The translations under genes were made by a program, and so were the position numbers. Below are positions 1 through 8,200 of a DNA stretch of 16,613 bases, in pieces. Location: assembly GCA_964561165.1 (NCBI GenBank), contig CAZLOJ010000025.1:1-16613 (forward strand). The letters run 5' to 3'. Numbering within the stretch: position 1 is the first letter of the stretch; every line of letters starts with the position of its first letter. The DNA is from IMCC26077 sp964561165. Lineage in GTDB: Bacteria; Actinomycetota; Actinomycetes; Nanopelagicales; Nanopelagicaceae. The notes below the pieces were generated by a model that did no database searches, was not told where the DNA came from, and saw nothing but the letters and a program-made list of their open reading frames with translations.

Positions 1-43
1 GAAAAAGAGAAAGGGCCCTCGAATCCTGTTGGATTCGGGGCCC
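1..43 (-). terminator. Intrinsic terminator reading leftward
   Basis: The arms at 13-26 and 31-43 pair over 13 base pairs with one bulged base (T19) and a four-base loop (27-30). On the minus strand the stem is followed by TTTCTCTTTTTC, a classic U-rich tail. On the plus strand the stem is followed by a C/G-rich stretch, so it should stop minus-strand transcription only. It would end the structured RNA described to its right, or act as an attenuator ahead of a minus-strand gene beyond the left edge. Confidence 0.82.
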
Positions 44-45
44 CC

Positions 46-290
46 GGAGAGCTTCGAGGCTTAGCCTGCGATCTCCCGGGTGCCACCGGATCCAAAATGC
101 TTTGGATTACCTGTGGCGTAGGTTGAATATGAGCGTGCAAAGTCGCTCGAAGGACGCCAACCGGCGCTTCGAGTAGTGGTAGCAAGTGCTAGTGCCACTG
201 GGACTCACCTTTCGCTCGTTATCTCATCGTTTTCACCAGAAATGGCAAAAGCGACCATGCAAGGGTACGGGGTGGTTATCCCTCGAGGCA
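46..290 (-). ncRNA. Candidate structured small RNA or riboswitch-like leader, family unknown
   Basis: There is no credible protein gene in 1-300. The stretch contains consecutive stable hairpins: 46-76 (GGAGA with TCTCC, enclosing AGGC with GCCT), 82-117 (GCCAC with GTGGC, enclosing ATCCAAA with TTTGGAT), 146-173 (CTCGAAG with CTTCGAG) and 175-199 (AGTGGTAGCA with TGCTA and CCACT). The minus-strand terminator at 1-43 follows directly, so the likely transcript is leftward and about 280 nt long. Strand and 5' end are inferred from the terminator and from an AT-rich TAATTA near 294-299. It could be a free small RNA or the leader of a gene to the left. I looked for conserved cores of tmRNA, RNase P RNA, SRP RNA and T-box, cobalamin, ydaO, M-box, FMN and TPP leaders, and none fitted convincingly. 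Confidence 0.42.
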
Positions 291-292
291 AC

Positions 293-299
293 TTAATTA
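293..299 (+). promoter_or_regulatory. Possible -10 element (TTAATTA)
   Basis: An AT-rich heptamer stands out in GC-rich surroundings. Read rightward it could serve as the -10 for the hydrolase gene, with a start near 305. Its core TAATTA is palindromic, so it could equally serve the leftward RNA. I see no convincing -35 in either direction. Confidence 0.25.
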
Positions 300-345
300 C
301 GTCGTGGGCTACAACCCGCGAAAACAGCCACTAGGCTTCAAAGCT

Positions 346-1215
346 ATGTTGGCAAAGATTCGCGATACCGAGATCTTCTTTGAGATTCATGGTTCTTGGT
401 TGGAAGCAGCTGGGCCGAGCTTTCGCGAGAAACCAGTCGCATTTGTCTCGCACGGCGGACCAGGGGCCGACCATTCAATTATGCGACCTGGTATGGATCC
501 GCTAGGTGAGTATTCGCAAGTTGTCTATTGGGATCATCGTGGACAGGGGCGCTCTGCTCGTGGCGATATCAATAAATACACCATCGATGAAAATGTTGAA
601 GATCTTGAAGCGCTCCGAATTCACCTCGGCATAAAGCAGATTGTCAGCGTCGGTACAAGTTACGGCGGAATGGTTGCCATGGCACATGCGGCTCGTTATC
701 CAAACTCCGTTGCAAAGCTACTTCTAATCGTCACCGCAGCACATTATGGATTTAACAAGAGAGCGCAAGAAATTATCGCTGCACGTGGCATTGGCGAGGA
801 GAAGGAGATCACTCGTCAACTCTGGGCGGGTGAGCTCACTACCGAAGATGCGATGCGCGAATATTTCCGAAAAACCTGGCCGCTCTACTCAACTACGTTT
901 GATGAGAGCAAGCGAGCAAAAAATGAAGAAGCGCTCTCCCGTGCAATTCTCTCTCCCGATGCTCTCAATCGCGCGTTCGCGCCTGGCGGATTTCTTCTCA
1001 GCTATGACCTGCGCCCCGAACTACAGAAGATCACTTCGCCTACCCTGATTCTTGCGGGGCGACATGATTGGATTTGCGCGCCAGAATTCTCGGAAGAAAT
1101 CCACGCGCTTATCCCTGGTTCACAATTGAAGATATTTGAAAAGAGTAGCCATTCACTACGGGGCGATGAGCCTGAAGAATTTCATAGAACGGTGCGAGAA
1201 TTCATCACTATGTAG
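346..1215 (+). CDS. Alpha/beta hydrolase, proline iminopeptidase-like (peptidase S33 type)
   Basis: This 289-residue cytoplasmic protein (no signal peptide or membrane segment seen) has an alpha/beta-hydrolase core. HGGPG at residues 36-40 forms the oxyanion region typical of proline iminopeptidases and their relatives. DHRGQGRS follows at 63-70, and the nucleophile elbow GTSYGG at 103-108 carries Ser105. The probable acid is Asp241 in GRHDW and the probable base is His269 in SSHS, giving a complete Ser-Asp-His triad. Known members remove N-terminal proline or hydrolyse other small amides and esters; the substrate here cannot be told. The ATG at 346 was preferred because the protein then begins directly with the first strand. 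An in-frame GTG at 304 would add 14 unusual residues, though it sits just after a TTAATTA and could be a leaderless start. The next gene lies 123 bp downstream on the same strand. Confidence 0.85.
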   Translation: MLAKIRDTEIFFEIHGSWLEAAGPSFREKPVAFVSHGGPGADHSIMRPGMDPLGEYSQVVYWDHRGQGRSARGDINKYTIDENVEDLEALRIHLGIKQIVSVGTSYGGMVAMAHAARYPNSVAKLLLIVTAAHYGFNKRAQEIIAARGIGEEKEITRQLWAGELTTEDAMREYFRKTWPLYSTTFDESKRAKNEEALSRAILSPDALNRAFAPGGFLLSYDLRPELQKITSPTLILAGRHDWICAPEFSEEIHALIPGSQLKIFEKSSHSLRGDEPEEFHRTVREFITM

Positions 1216-1238
1216 TCAGAGCTATGAAAGCAAGTAGG

Positions 1239-1289
1239 TCTATTGAGCAAGTTGGACTATTGAGCAATCAGATCTATCGAAAGTGGTGA
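1239..1289 (+). repeat. Three tandem 17-bp units ahead of the SnoaL-like gene
   Basis: The copies are 1239-1255, 1256-1272 and 1273-1289. The first two share CTATTGAGCAA exactly; the third keeps TCTATCGA and then diverges. A 17-bp period without a coding frame could reflect slippage or regulator half-sites. The array fills part of the 123-bp gap between the hydrolase and the SnoaL-like gene. No clear promoter could be assigned in the rest of the gap. Confidence 0.5.
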
Positions 1290-1338
1290 AAGTAGAGAGC
1301 GACTGACATCAACATGACGAGAGAAACGGGTATGGAAA

Positions 1339-1770
1339 ATGGGAAGTAACGCGCAGGAAGAGGCAAATAAGGCGGCTGCAGCTACCTTTTTTGAGGAAAT
1401 TTGGAATCAAAAGAGTGAACCTGCAATTGATCGCTTAGTCGCTGAAGATGCTGCCGGTAATGATCCGAAGTTCGGAGTAGGGCGAGAGAGCTTTAAAGTG
1501 CAGTGGCGGAAATGGCATGCAGGCTTTTCAGATTTGCACTTTCATGTCGAAGAAATAATTGCCGAAGGAGAGCGCGTCGTCACACGATGGCGCTTGACTG
1601 GCACCCACGATGGTGAATTCCTTGGCCATGGGCCGACCGGACGGAAAGTTGATGTCGATGGGGTAAGCATCGACACCATTAAAGATGGAATTGTGGTCTC
1701 GGGTTTTGACGCGTGGGATGCACTTGGCTTTAGACAACAGCTTGGTCTTATTCCGGAAGATCCGCAGTAG
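1339..1770 (+). CDS. SnoaL-like / ester cyclase family protein (NTF2-like fold)
   Basis: This is a 143-residue single-domain protein of the size usual for SnoaL-like NTF2-fold proteins. Family marks include WNQ near 22-24, GTHDGEF at 88-94, GPTGRKV at 98-104 and the closing DGIVVSGFDAWD stretch around 116-127. Founding members (SnoaL in polyketide biosynthesis) catalyse ring-closing aldol condensation. Most genomic relatives are uncharacterised, with possible small-molecule cyclase or isomerase activity, so no substrate is assigned. The start is the ATG at 1339, with only a weak purine-rich stretch upstream. It ends 18 bp from the stop of the convergent uvrD2 gene, with no terminator hairpin between them. 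Confidence 0.8.
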   Translation: MGSNAQEEANKAAAATFFEEIWNQKSEPAIDRLVAEDAAGNDPKFGVGRESFKVQWRKWHAGFSDLHFHVEEIIAEGERVVTRWRLTGTHDGEFLGHGPTGRKVDVDGVSIDTIKDGIVVSGFDAWDALGFRQQLGLIPEDPQ

Positions 1771-1788
1771 CGTAAAAAATGAGAACAA

Positions 1789-3456
1789 TCAATCAGAGTT
1801 GAGCGCTGGCAAGAGACTTAGGAAGCGTGATGAATCGCTCCCTGAATATGAGAGATTAAGACTTTCTTTTGCTCGCGTCACTGCGACGTAGAACAACCGC
1901 CGCTCTTCATCCATGAGTTTCTCTGATTCAAGCGCATAGCTAATCGGTAAGACCCCTTCGCGCAATCGTGGCACGAAGACGTGGCTCCACTCGAGTCCTT
2001 TAGCAGAGTGAATAGAACTCAACACCACTGCATTGCCCTCGGGTTCGACATTGCTTCGCTCGCGCTCATCGAATTCATTAATCAAATCTCGAAGTGATGC
2101 GTTCTCAACCTTCTCTGAGAATTCATAGACGAAACCGAGTAATCGCAAGCGAGGATCGTCGACAGGAGCGCGATCGGAAATCCATCCAACTGATGAGAGG
2201 ACCGCACGCACCTGATCCACCAATGGAATATCCCCAGTATCGCTCCCCGTGGCGATTGAGGCGCCGCGAATAAGCCGTATCGCCTCTTTGATTTTTCCAT
2301 CATAAAAGAAAGGTCGCTGCCCCTGGGATTGACCAGCAATAATGATTGGAATTCCCGCCGATGTGAGTATTTCTGCAAAAACGTTTAGTTGGTCATTGCG
2401 CCTAAAGAGCAACGCAATATCGCGAGGAGTTACCCCCGAGTTGAGCAGCTCCTGCACCCGGTGCACAATCTTTTCGTTCTCGGCAAATTCACTCGCATGC
2501 GACGATAAACGCACATTATGCGCACCCTTGCCGCGTACCGACGATAACTCTCGATCTGCAACTTTATTGGCTACATGCACAATTTGAGCGGTTGATCGAT
2601 AGTTCTGATTTAATCGGAAAATCTGCGCATCGGGATATTTCTTCGTAAAGCCAAGGAGATACTCATGTGTAGATCCTGCAAACGAGAAGATTGATTGATC
2701 TGGATCACCTACCACACAGATTTCTTTTCTGTTCCCCAACCAAAGGTTGAGTAATCTCTGTTGTAGCGGCGAAATATCTTGATACTCATCCACCGTGAAG
2801 TGTCGATACTGCGCTCGAACTCGGTCAATAACTGAAGTCTGTTCTTCCAGTATTCCCACGAGCAACAGGAGAATATCCTCGAAATCTAATTGGCCTTGTT
2901 CTTGTTTTAGCGAGTCATAAGCGCGATAAAGCTCAGCGATATCTGTGTGGGTAAAACCTGGAAGTGAAACTCGAGATTGCTCTTGTGCGATCCGAGCATA
3001 ATCTTCAGGAGCAACTTCTCTGCCTTTGGCCCATTCGATTTCAGTCGCGAATTCGCGCTGTGCTGCGTTGCCTTTGCTTCGTCCGATGCTGCTTAGCGCA
3101 GCGCTAATTAGATCACTTTTATTGGAAATAATTCGAAATGGTTTCCCGCCAATCGCTTCATTCCAAAAGAATTGGAGTTGCCGCCAGGCAGCGCTATGAA
3201 ATGTATGGGCTTGCACTCCAGAAAAACCTAACATCGCAAGGCGCAATCGCAATTCAGAGGCAGCCTTTGCCGTGTAGGTCAGAGCAAGCGTGCGCGCGGG
3301 TTCCGCCACGCCATTATCAATGGCATGTGCGATGCGATGGGTGATTGTGCGCGTCTTTCCAGTACCCGCCCCGGCGATGATGACAACCGAGCCATGTATT
3401 GCACTTGCTGCCGCACGTTGCTCATCATCGAGCCCAACTAAGAATTTCTCACTCAC
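1789..3456 (-). CDS. uvrD2: UvrD2-like superfamily 1 DNA helicase lacking the C-terminal tetracysteine and HRDC modules
   Basis: A 555-residue ATP-dependent 3'-5' helicase of the UvrD/PcrA group. All SF1A motifs are visible: Q-motif (LDDEQ, 9-13), Walker A GAGTGKT (29-35), Walker B VDEYQD (222-227), GDPDQ (250-254), NYRS (285-288), SIHSAKGLEW (481-490) and the arginine-finger motif ERRLFYVAVTRAK (518-530). UvrD2 is indicated by EIEWAK (139-144), TFHSAA (85-90) and LPISYAL (503-509), which correspond to stretches I recall from mycobacterial UvrD2, and by the adjacent nudC. That protein is about 700 residues with a tetracysteine motif and HRDC domain after motif VI; here the chain ends about 25 residues past it. 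The start is GTG, 6 bp after the nudC stop, so the two genes are probably one transcript. Confidence 0.9.
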   Translation of the reverse strand: MSEKFLVGLDDEQRAAASAIHGSVVIIAGAGTGKTRTITHRIAHAIDNGVAEPARTLALTYTAKAASELRLRLAMLGFSGVQAHTFHSAAWRQLQFFWNEAIGGKPFRIISNKSDLISAALSSIGRSKGNAAQREFATEIEWAKGREVAPEDYARIAQEQSRVSLPGFTHTDIAELYRAYDSLKQEQGQLDFEDILLLLVGILEEQTSVIDRVRAQYRHFTVDEYQDISPLQQRLLNLWLGNRKEICVVGDPDQSIFSFAGSTHEYLLGFTKKYPDAQIFRLNQNYRSTAQIVHVANKVADRELSSVRGKGAHNVRLSSHASEFAENEKIVHRVQELLNSGVTPRDIALLFRRNDQLNVFAEILTSAGIPIIIAGQSQGQRPFFYDGKIKEAIRLIRGASIATGSDTGDIPLVDQVRAVLSSVGWISDRAPVDDPRLRLLGFVYEFSEKVENASLRDLINEFDERERSNVEPEGNAVVLSSIHSAKGLEWSHVFVPRLREGVLPISYALESEKLMDEERRLFYVAVTRAKESLNLSYSGSDSSRFLSLLPALNSD

Positions 3457-3462
3457 TATTAC

Positions 3463-4362
3463 TTAGCGCCACGCTTCAGGGAAATCTATGGAACCGCCGT
3501 ACCACGCTTCAATCATTCGTCGCGCAATACTGATTCCCGGAGGGATGAGCAGCTCGCCACTCTTGAGATCTTCGGTTAACTTTTCGCGGCTATACCAACG
3601 TAAATCTTCAATCTCCTCACCATCGGCGCGAGCATCTTCAGGATTCTCCACCACTCCAGTGAACGCCAGCATGATGGAGGCAGGAAATGGCCACGCTTGT
3701 GAACCGAGATATTCGATGTCAGCGATACGAACGCCTGCCTCTTCAAGGACTTCGCGCTTGACGCACGCTTCGAGAGACTCTCCGGGCTCAAGGAACCCAG
3801 CAAAGTTGGAATATCGTTTTGCTGGCCAGACTTTCTGCCTGCCAAGTAAGACTCGATCATCTTTATCGCGGACGAGAACTATCACTGCGCTATCAGTCCG
3901 CGGATAGTGCTCACTATCGTCGGTGCGACATTTACGAACTGAACCAGCGAGCGCGCTGTACGTATGTGCACCGCAACGCGCGCAATGGGTGTGGGTGTCG
4001 TGCCAGTTCGCGAGCGCCACTGCGTGCACTGCTGCACCAATTTCAATTTCGGTTGCTACTAAACCAGCTTCGCGCAGCGTCTGCAGTTTCTCAGTAATGG
4101 CTGCATCCTCTGCGAAAGGAGCGTTAATCGCGAAGTAACCGGTTCCAGAGTCATCGAGGCCAAGGAAGTAACGCTCGCCCTCCGGCGCCGAGGCAGGATC
4201 CAACCAATGCAGCGTCTCTGTAAAAAGGAATTTCCCCTTATGAACTTGGAATACCTTGCCCGATGCAAATAGTGAATCGAGCGCTGCCTCATCAGTACGC
4301 AGATGCGCAGCGCGATCAAGGTGGGCGCGGGCAAGCGAGAGATTCATTAGCGCAAGGCTCAT
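3463..4362 (-). CDS. nudC: NAD(+) diphosphatase NudC (Nudix family)
   Basis: This 299-residue Nudix hydrolase cleaves NAD(H) to NMN(H) and AMP, and in characterised homologues removes NAD caps from RNA 5' ends. The Nudix box is complete: G189, E195, then REVLEEAGV at 203-211. The NudC-specific signature after it reads SQAWPFPAS (221-229; the usual form is SQPWPFPxS). The zinc-ribbon region has Cys127, Cys130 and Cys145. A fourth cysteine is not seen before HYPRTD (152-157), so the site may be incomplete or use another ligand; I recall similar three-cysteine versions in other actinobacteria. The ATG at 4362 was chosen; Met6 at 4347 is an alternative. The gene diverges from the nuclease-like gene 39 bp away and is followed by uvrD2 after 6 bp. 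Confidence 0.93.
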   Translation of the reverse strand: MSLALMNLSLARAHLDRAAHLRTDEAALDSLFASGKVFQVHKGKFLFTETLHWLDPASAPEGERYFLGLDDSGTGYFAINAPFAEDAAITEKLQTLREAGLVATEIEIGAAVHAVALANWHDTHTHCARCGAHTYSALAGSVRKCRTDDSEHYPRTDSAVIVLVRDKDDRVLLGRQKVWPAKRYSNFAGFLEPGESLEACVKREVLEEAGVRIADIEYLGSQAWPFPASIMLAFTGVVENPEDARADGEEIEDLRWYSREKLTEDLKSGELLIPPGISIARRMIEAWYGGSIDFPEAWR

Positions 4363-4401
4363 AAGTGGCGAGCCTATCTAATTTAGCTCTACGGTTCACA
4401 G
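4363..4401. promoter_or_regulatory. Divergent promoter region of nudC and the EEP-family gene
   Basis: Only 39 bp separate two divergent start codons. The AT-rich core at 4375-4386 contains TATCTA and TAATTT read rightward, and TAGATA and TAAATT read leftward, so -10 elements for both directions probably overlap. Transcripts would then have 5' leaders of only about 5-12 nt, close to leaderless. No Shine-Dalgarno site precedes either gene. -35 boxes are not recognisable. Confidence 0.45.
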
Positions 4402-5211
4402 GTGAAGATCGCCACCTGGAACATCCTCCATGGGATGGCTGTGCCTGAAGGGGTCATCCATAACGAACGCCTCGCGCAGGCCGCACGTGCGCTTGATGTG
4501 GATGTTCTGGCGCTTCAGGAAGTTGATTTCTTCCAAGAGCGTTCGCAGTACGTGGATCAATGTGCGCTCATCGCAGAGGGACTCGCTGCACCGCACATTT
4601 CGAGTGGTATCGCTCTTCGCGGCACCCCGGGTGAGAAGTGGGAGAAATTCGATGGCCACTCTTCTGTGGCAGAACACCTCACGCAGGCAAGCGGTTCTTA
4701 TTACGGAAATGGCATCGTCTCGCGCATTCCCATCGTCACTGAATTTCGACTTGAGTTAGGGCGATCCAAAGTTGGAGCGCCGCTCGCGATTCCGCAAACT
4801 CCCCAAAGTGCAAGGAAGCCGAAAATCAAATTGATCTATATCCATGACGAGCCAAGAGTTGCACATGCCGTTCACTTGGCGAACGGCATCACCATAATCA
4901 ATACTCACCTATCGTTTGTACCGGGAATGAATGTTGTGCAACTGCGAAAGATTCATCACTGGGCTAAATCCCTTCCAGGAAAGAAGATTCTCGTGGGTGA
5001 CTTCAATTTGCCAGGTAAATTGCCAGCGAAGATTATGAAATGGCGCGGAGCAGCGGAACAATTCACCTATCCCTCATGGGGAGCTAAAGTGCAATTCGAC
5101 CATATTTTGTTGGGTGATTCAGCGATTACCGTTGCGCGGAAACTCGAGTTTGTCCGAGGCGTGGTTTCTGTTAGCGATCATCTGCCGCTAGGAATTGAGA
5201 TTTCGGAGTAG
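4402..5211 (+). CDS. Endonuclease/exonuclease/phosphatase (EEP) family protein
   Basis: This 269-residue protein carries the metal-dependent EEP fold shared by DNase I, exonuclease III and inositol phosphatases. Catalytic elements are in order: TWN at 5-7, LQE at 38-40 with metal ligand Glu40, YGNGI at 101-105, NTHL at 167-170, GDFN at 199-202, and SDHLP at 258-262 with catalytic His260. The set is complete, so the enzyme should be active on a phosphodiester or phosphomonoester, but substrate cannot be read from sequence. Its place between nudC and adnB hints at nucleic-acid metabolism only weakly, since it is on the opposite strand. The GTG start puts the first strand directly at the N-terminus, and no signal peptide is seen. 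The stop lies 3 bp from the convergent adnB stop. Confidence 0.85.
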   Translation: MKIATWNILHGMAVPEGVIHNERLAQAARALDVDVLALQEVDFFQERSQYVDQCALIAEGLAAPHISSGIALRGTPGEKWEKFDGHSSVAEHLTQASGSYYGNGIVSRIPIVTEFRLELGRSKVGAPLAIPQTPQSARKPKIKLIYIHDEPRVAHAVHLANGITIINTHLSFVPGMNVVQLRKIHHWAKSLPGKKILVGDFNLPGKLPAKIMKWRGAAEQFTYPSWGAKVQFDHILLGDSAITVARKLEFVRGVVSVSDHLPLGIEISE

Positions 5212-5214
5212 CTT

Positions 5215-8200
5215 TTACTTACTTTCTACCGGCACACGATTTATGAGCGCGAGTAGCCCGTCGTAATCTAAGAGGTCACTTGGTCGAACAGTTTCTTCTG
5301 ATGAGACGTAATGGAAAGCAGCCCGCACTTTCGATAACTCCACATCTTCGATTTCTGCAAAGGCAAGTCGGTACACGGCAAGTTGAATCGCAGCATTTGC
5401 TAATTCATCACCGCTCTTAGCAGAGCCAGTCTTCCAATCGACGACATCGAAGGTGCCGTCGCCATTTTTATAGACAGCATCCATCCGACCGCGCAAGATC
5501 GTGCCGTCGATACTTCGCTCAAAGGGAATTTCCACTCGATATGGCTGGCGAGTAGCCCACTCGCTGCGAAGCCATTTCTCTTTGAGCTTCTCAAGTGCGC
5601 TGTCATCAAGTGCGCCATCATCTGCTGCGCCCGGAAGTTCATCATCGCCAATGAGGGGAATTGACAAGGCAAATCGCTCTTCAAGCCAGGTGTGAAATGC
5701 AGTGCCGCGACGTGCGATTGGATCAGGTTTAAAGGGAAGCGGACGCCGTAATCGCGCGGCAAATTCCTCTGGTGATTGCGCAAAGGCCATCAAGCCAGAG
5801 ACCGAAAGATGTGCTGGGAGATAGACCCGCTCGCCTTGCTTGCGTTCGGTGATTTCACGAATCACCAGTTCCGCTGCAGCGCGATATGTGGTTAGCGCAC
5901 TTACGCTCTCGAGTGCGGAGTTCAACTCCTTACCTGATTCGGGAGCGCTCAGCGCTTTAATGCCCTCAGATACTCTGGCGAAATCCTCGCGTGCATCGCC
6001 TAGTGGATCAACAGGCCAAAGCTCTTGCCGCACATCGTCTAGTTTCGGATTTTGAGCATCAGCAGCAGGTTTGTCATCAAGACTTCCAAAGAACTCACCA
6101 CGATTAGCGTCTATATGTCCTGCGATTGTCATGAAGTATTCACTTGGTTCATGAGGTTCTTTTGCATCACGCCACCATGAGGTTGTTGCAATCAAGTGAT
6201 ACTTAGCTCGCGTAACAGCCACATAAGCCAATCGCCGCTCTTCATCGCTCTTGCGATCATTACAAATATCGGTGAATCCCTTGATCAAATTCGCCACTTC
6301 TTGCGCGCTGGTTGTTTGATGTAAATCAAGGTGTGGCAATCGCGTTTTGTCGGCACGGAGCGCGAAGGGAAGTACCGATTTACTCTTCAACCAATTTTCG
6401 CCACTTTGTTCGGATGGGAAATTGCCTTCAGCTAACCCGGGCACAACTACTAAATCCCACTCACCGCCCTTTGCGCTATGGACAGTGAGGATCTGTACGA
6501 CATCTTTTCGCACCTCAACCCCAGCTGCGCGCAATCCGCGCTCCTCACTTTCGGCCACTGTGAGCCAGGCAAGGAAGGAGCGCAGCGATCCACCTTGCGC
6601 ATAGAAGTTTGCTGCCTCGTCGAGGAACTTATCGAGATAGCGGCGTTGGTGGGCAGTTATCTCAACATCTACACCAAGGGTCAATTCGCGTTCAACGTGA
6701 TAAATCAAATCTGGAATAGGCAGATGGGTCAGGCTACGCAATCTCTTGAGAACCTTGGCAAGCGCGGTCAACCGAGATAGCCCTTCGCTACTAAAGAGCG
6801 CTTGTTCTTCGCTGGTGAACCCATCAATTTCGTTGAGGGTTTCGATGATTGATGATCGAGTAAGTTCATCTTCTTCGCCGCTGCCGCCATCCATTACGCG
6901 ATCAACGAGGTTAATTCGTTTACCGCCATTTGCTGCAAAACCCCTATTTTTTGCCACTTTTGCGAGAGCCGACATATCGCGAATACCGATTCGCCAGAAA
7001 CCACCGCTCATTAATTTCACAAGCGAACTGCCTGCCTCTGGATTGGTGATGACAGTAAGTGCGGCACGAATTTCGGCGACTTCAGGGACGTGAATCAATC
7101 CATCGATGCCTACTACTTCGACAGGAATTCCGCGCGCACGCAGCGCCATTTCGATTTCCGCAATCTGCTTCTTCTTTCGAACTAAAATTGCAGTCGATTC
7201 CACGAATCGAATCGTTGCATCGCTCTTTGCCTGCAGTTTTAATTCTGGGATCTTCGCCCGAGCTTCGCTGCTCCAATATGGTGCGATGGCTTCTGCTATA
7301 CCCTCCGCCTCGTCGCGACTCGAGATATAAATTCCACCCGAAAGCACGCCTTGAACGGCCGTTGGTTTGGCAGTAAGTATCGGGGTATCAACACCTTGGT
7401 CTCGAAGCGGTGCAGAAATCTCATTGGCAAGGTTGAGAATAGCGATATCGTTCCGCCAACTCTTTGAGAGCGTGAATAACTTCGCAGGCCCGCCATTGCT
7501 ATCGAGAAAATCAAGCGGAAAAGCCCCAATAGTGTCGCTCGAAGCGCCGCGCCAGGCATAGATTGCTTGATGCGGATCCCCTACAGCTGTGATCGGGTGG
7601 CCACCACCAAATAACCCTTGCATCAAACGTAATTGCGATGACGAGGTATCTTGATATTCATCAAGCAGAACTAGGTGGAATTTTGCGCGTTCAATCTCCC
7701 CTACTTCAGGAAATGTCGTGGCGACCTGCGCTGCCACTGCCATTTGGTCATCGAAGGTAAATTGGGCACGCTCATGGCGAAATCGCATGACCTCTTTGAT
7801 GATTGGAATCAATTGCGCGCGGGCATATTGGACTATCTCGGCATCTCTCGTGTGAGCGAGCTTTGCGCTATTCCTGTATGGCGTCTTATTCGAGATTACT
7901 TCAGTGAACTTCAGGGCCTCTTCGAGTAGGGCATCGGGCTCGACATCGTTCTCTTGGAGTTGCGAGACAAGTCGCATCACGTTGTCGACGACAGTACTTA
8001 GCGCATCAGAGACTTGACTCATATCTCCGTCGTACTCTCGAACAATCCGCTCGACTTGCTGCCATGCAGCTGCTTCACCCAACATTTGTTCGGGTGGTTC
8101 GATACCGAGGCGGAGCGCATGTTCTTGGGCAACGCGATGGGCATAGGAGTGATAGGTCGAGATAGTTGGTTCGCCGGCGGTCGTTAAAGACGAGAGTTTT

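Noticed and set aside
50..69. On the minus strand CAGGCTAAGCCTCGAAGC resembles the 3' end of the ydaO (c-di-AMP) riboswitch.
   Set aside because: It needs several insertions and a deletion to align, forms its own small hairpin, and the other conserved ydaO segments were not found.
72..90. On the minus strand GGTGGCACC resembles the core of a T-box leader (tRNA-sensing element).
   Set aside because: The required flanking antiterminator pairing is absent: the element is instead locked in the 82-117 hairpin, and no specifier stem was found upstream.
304..345. GTG at 304 as the hydrolase start.
   Set aside because: It adds 14 residues with no family similarity before the first strand; kept only as a possible leaderless alternative.
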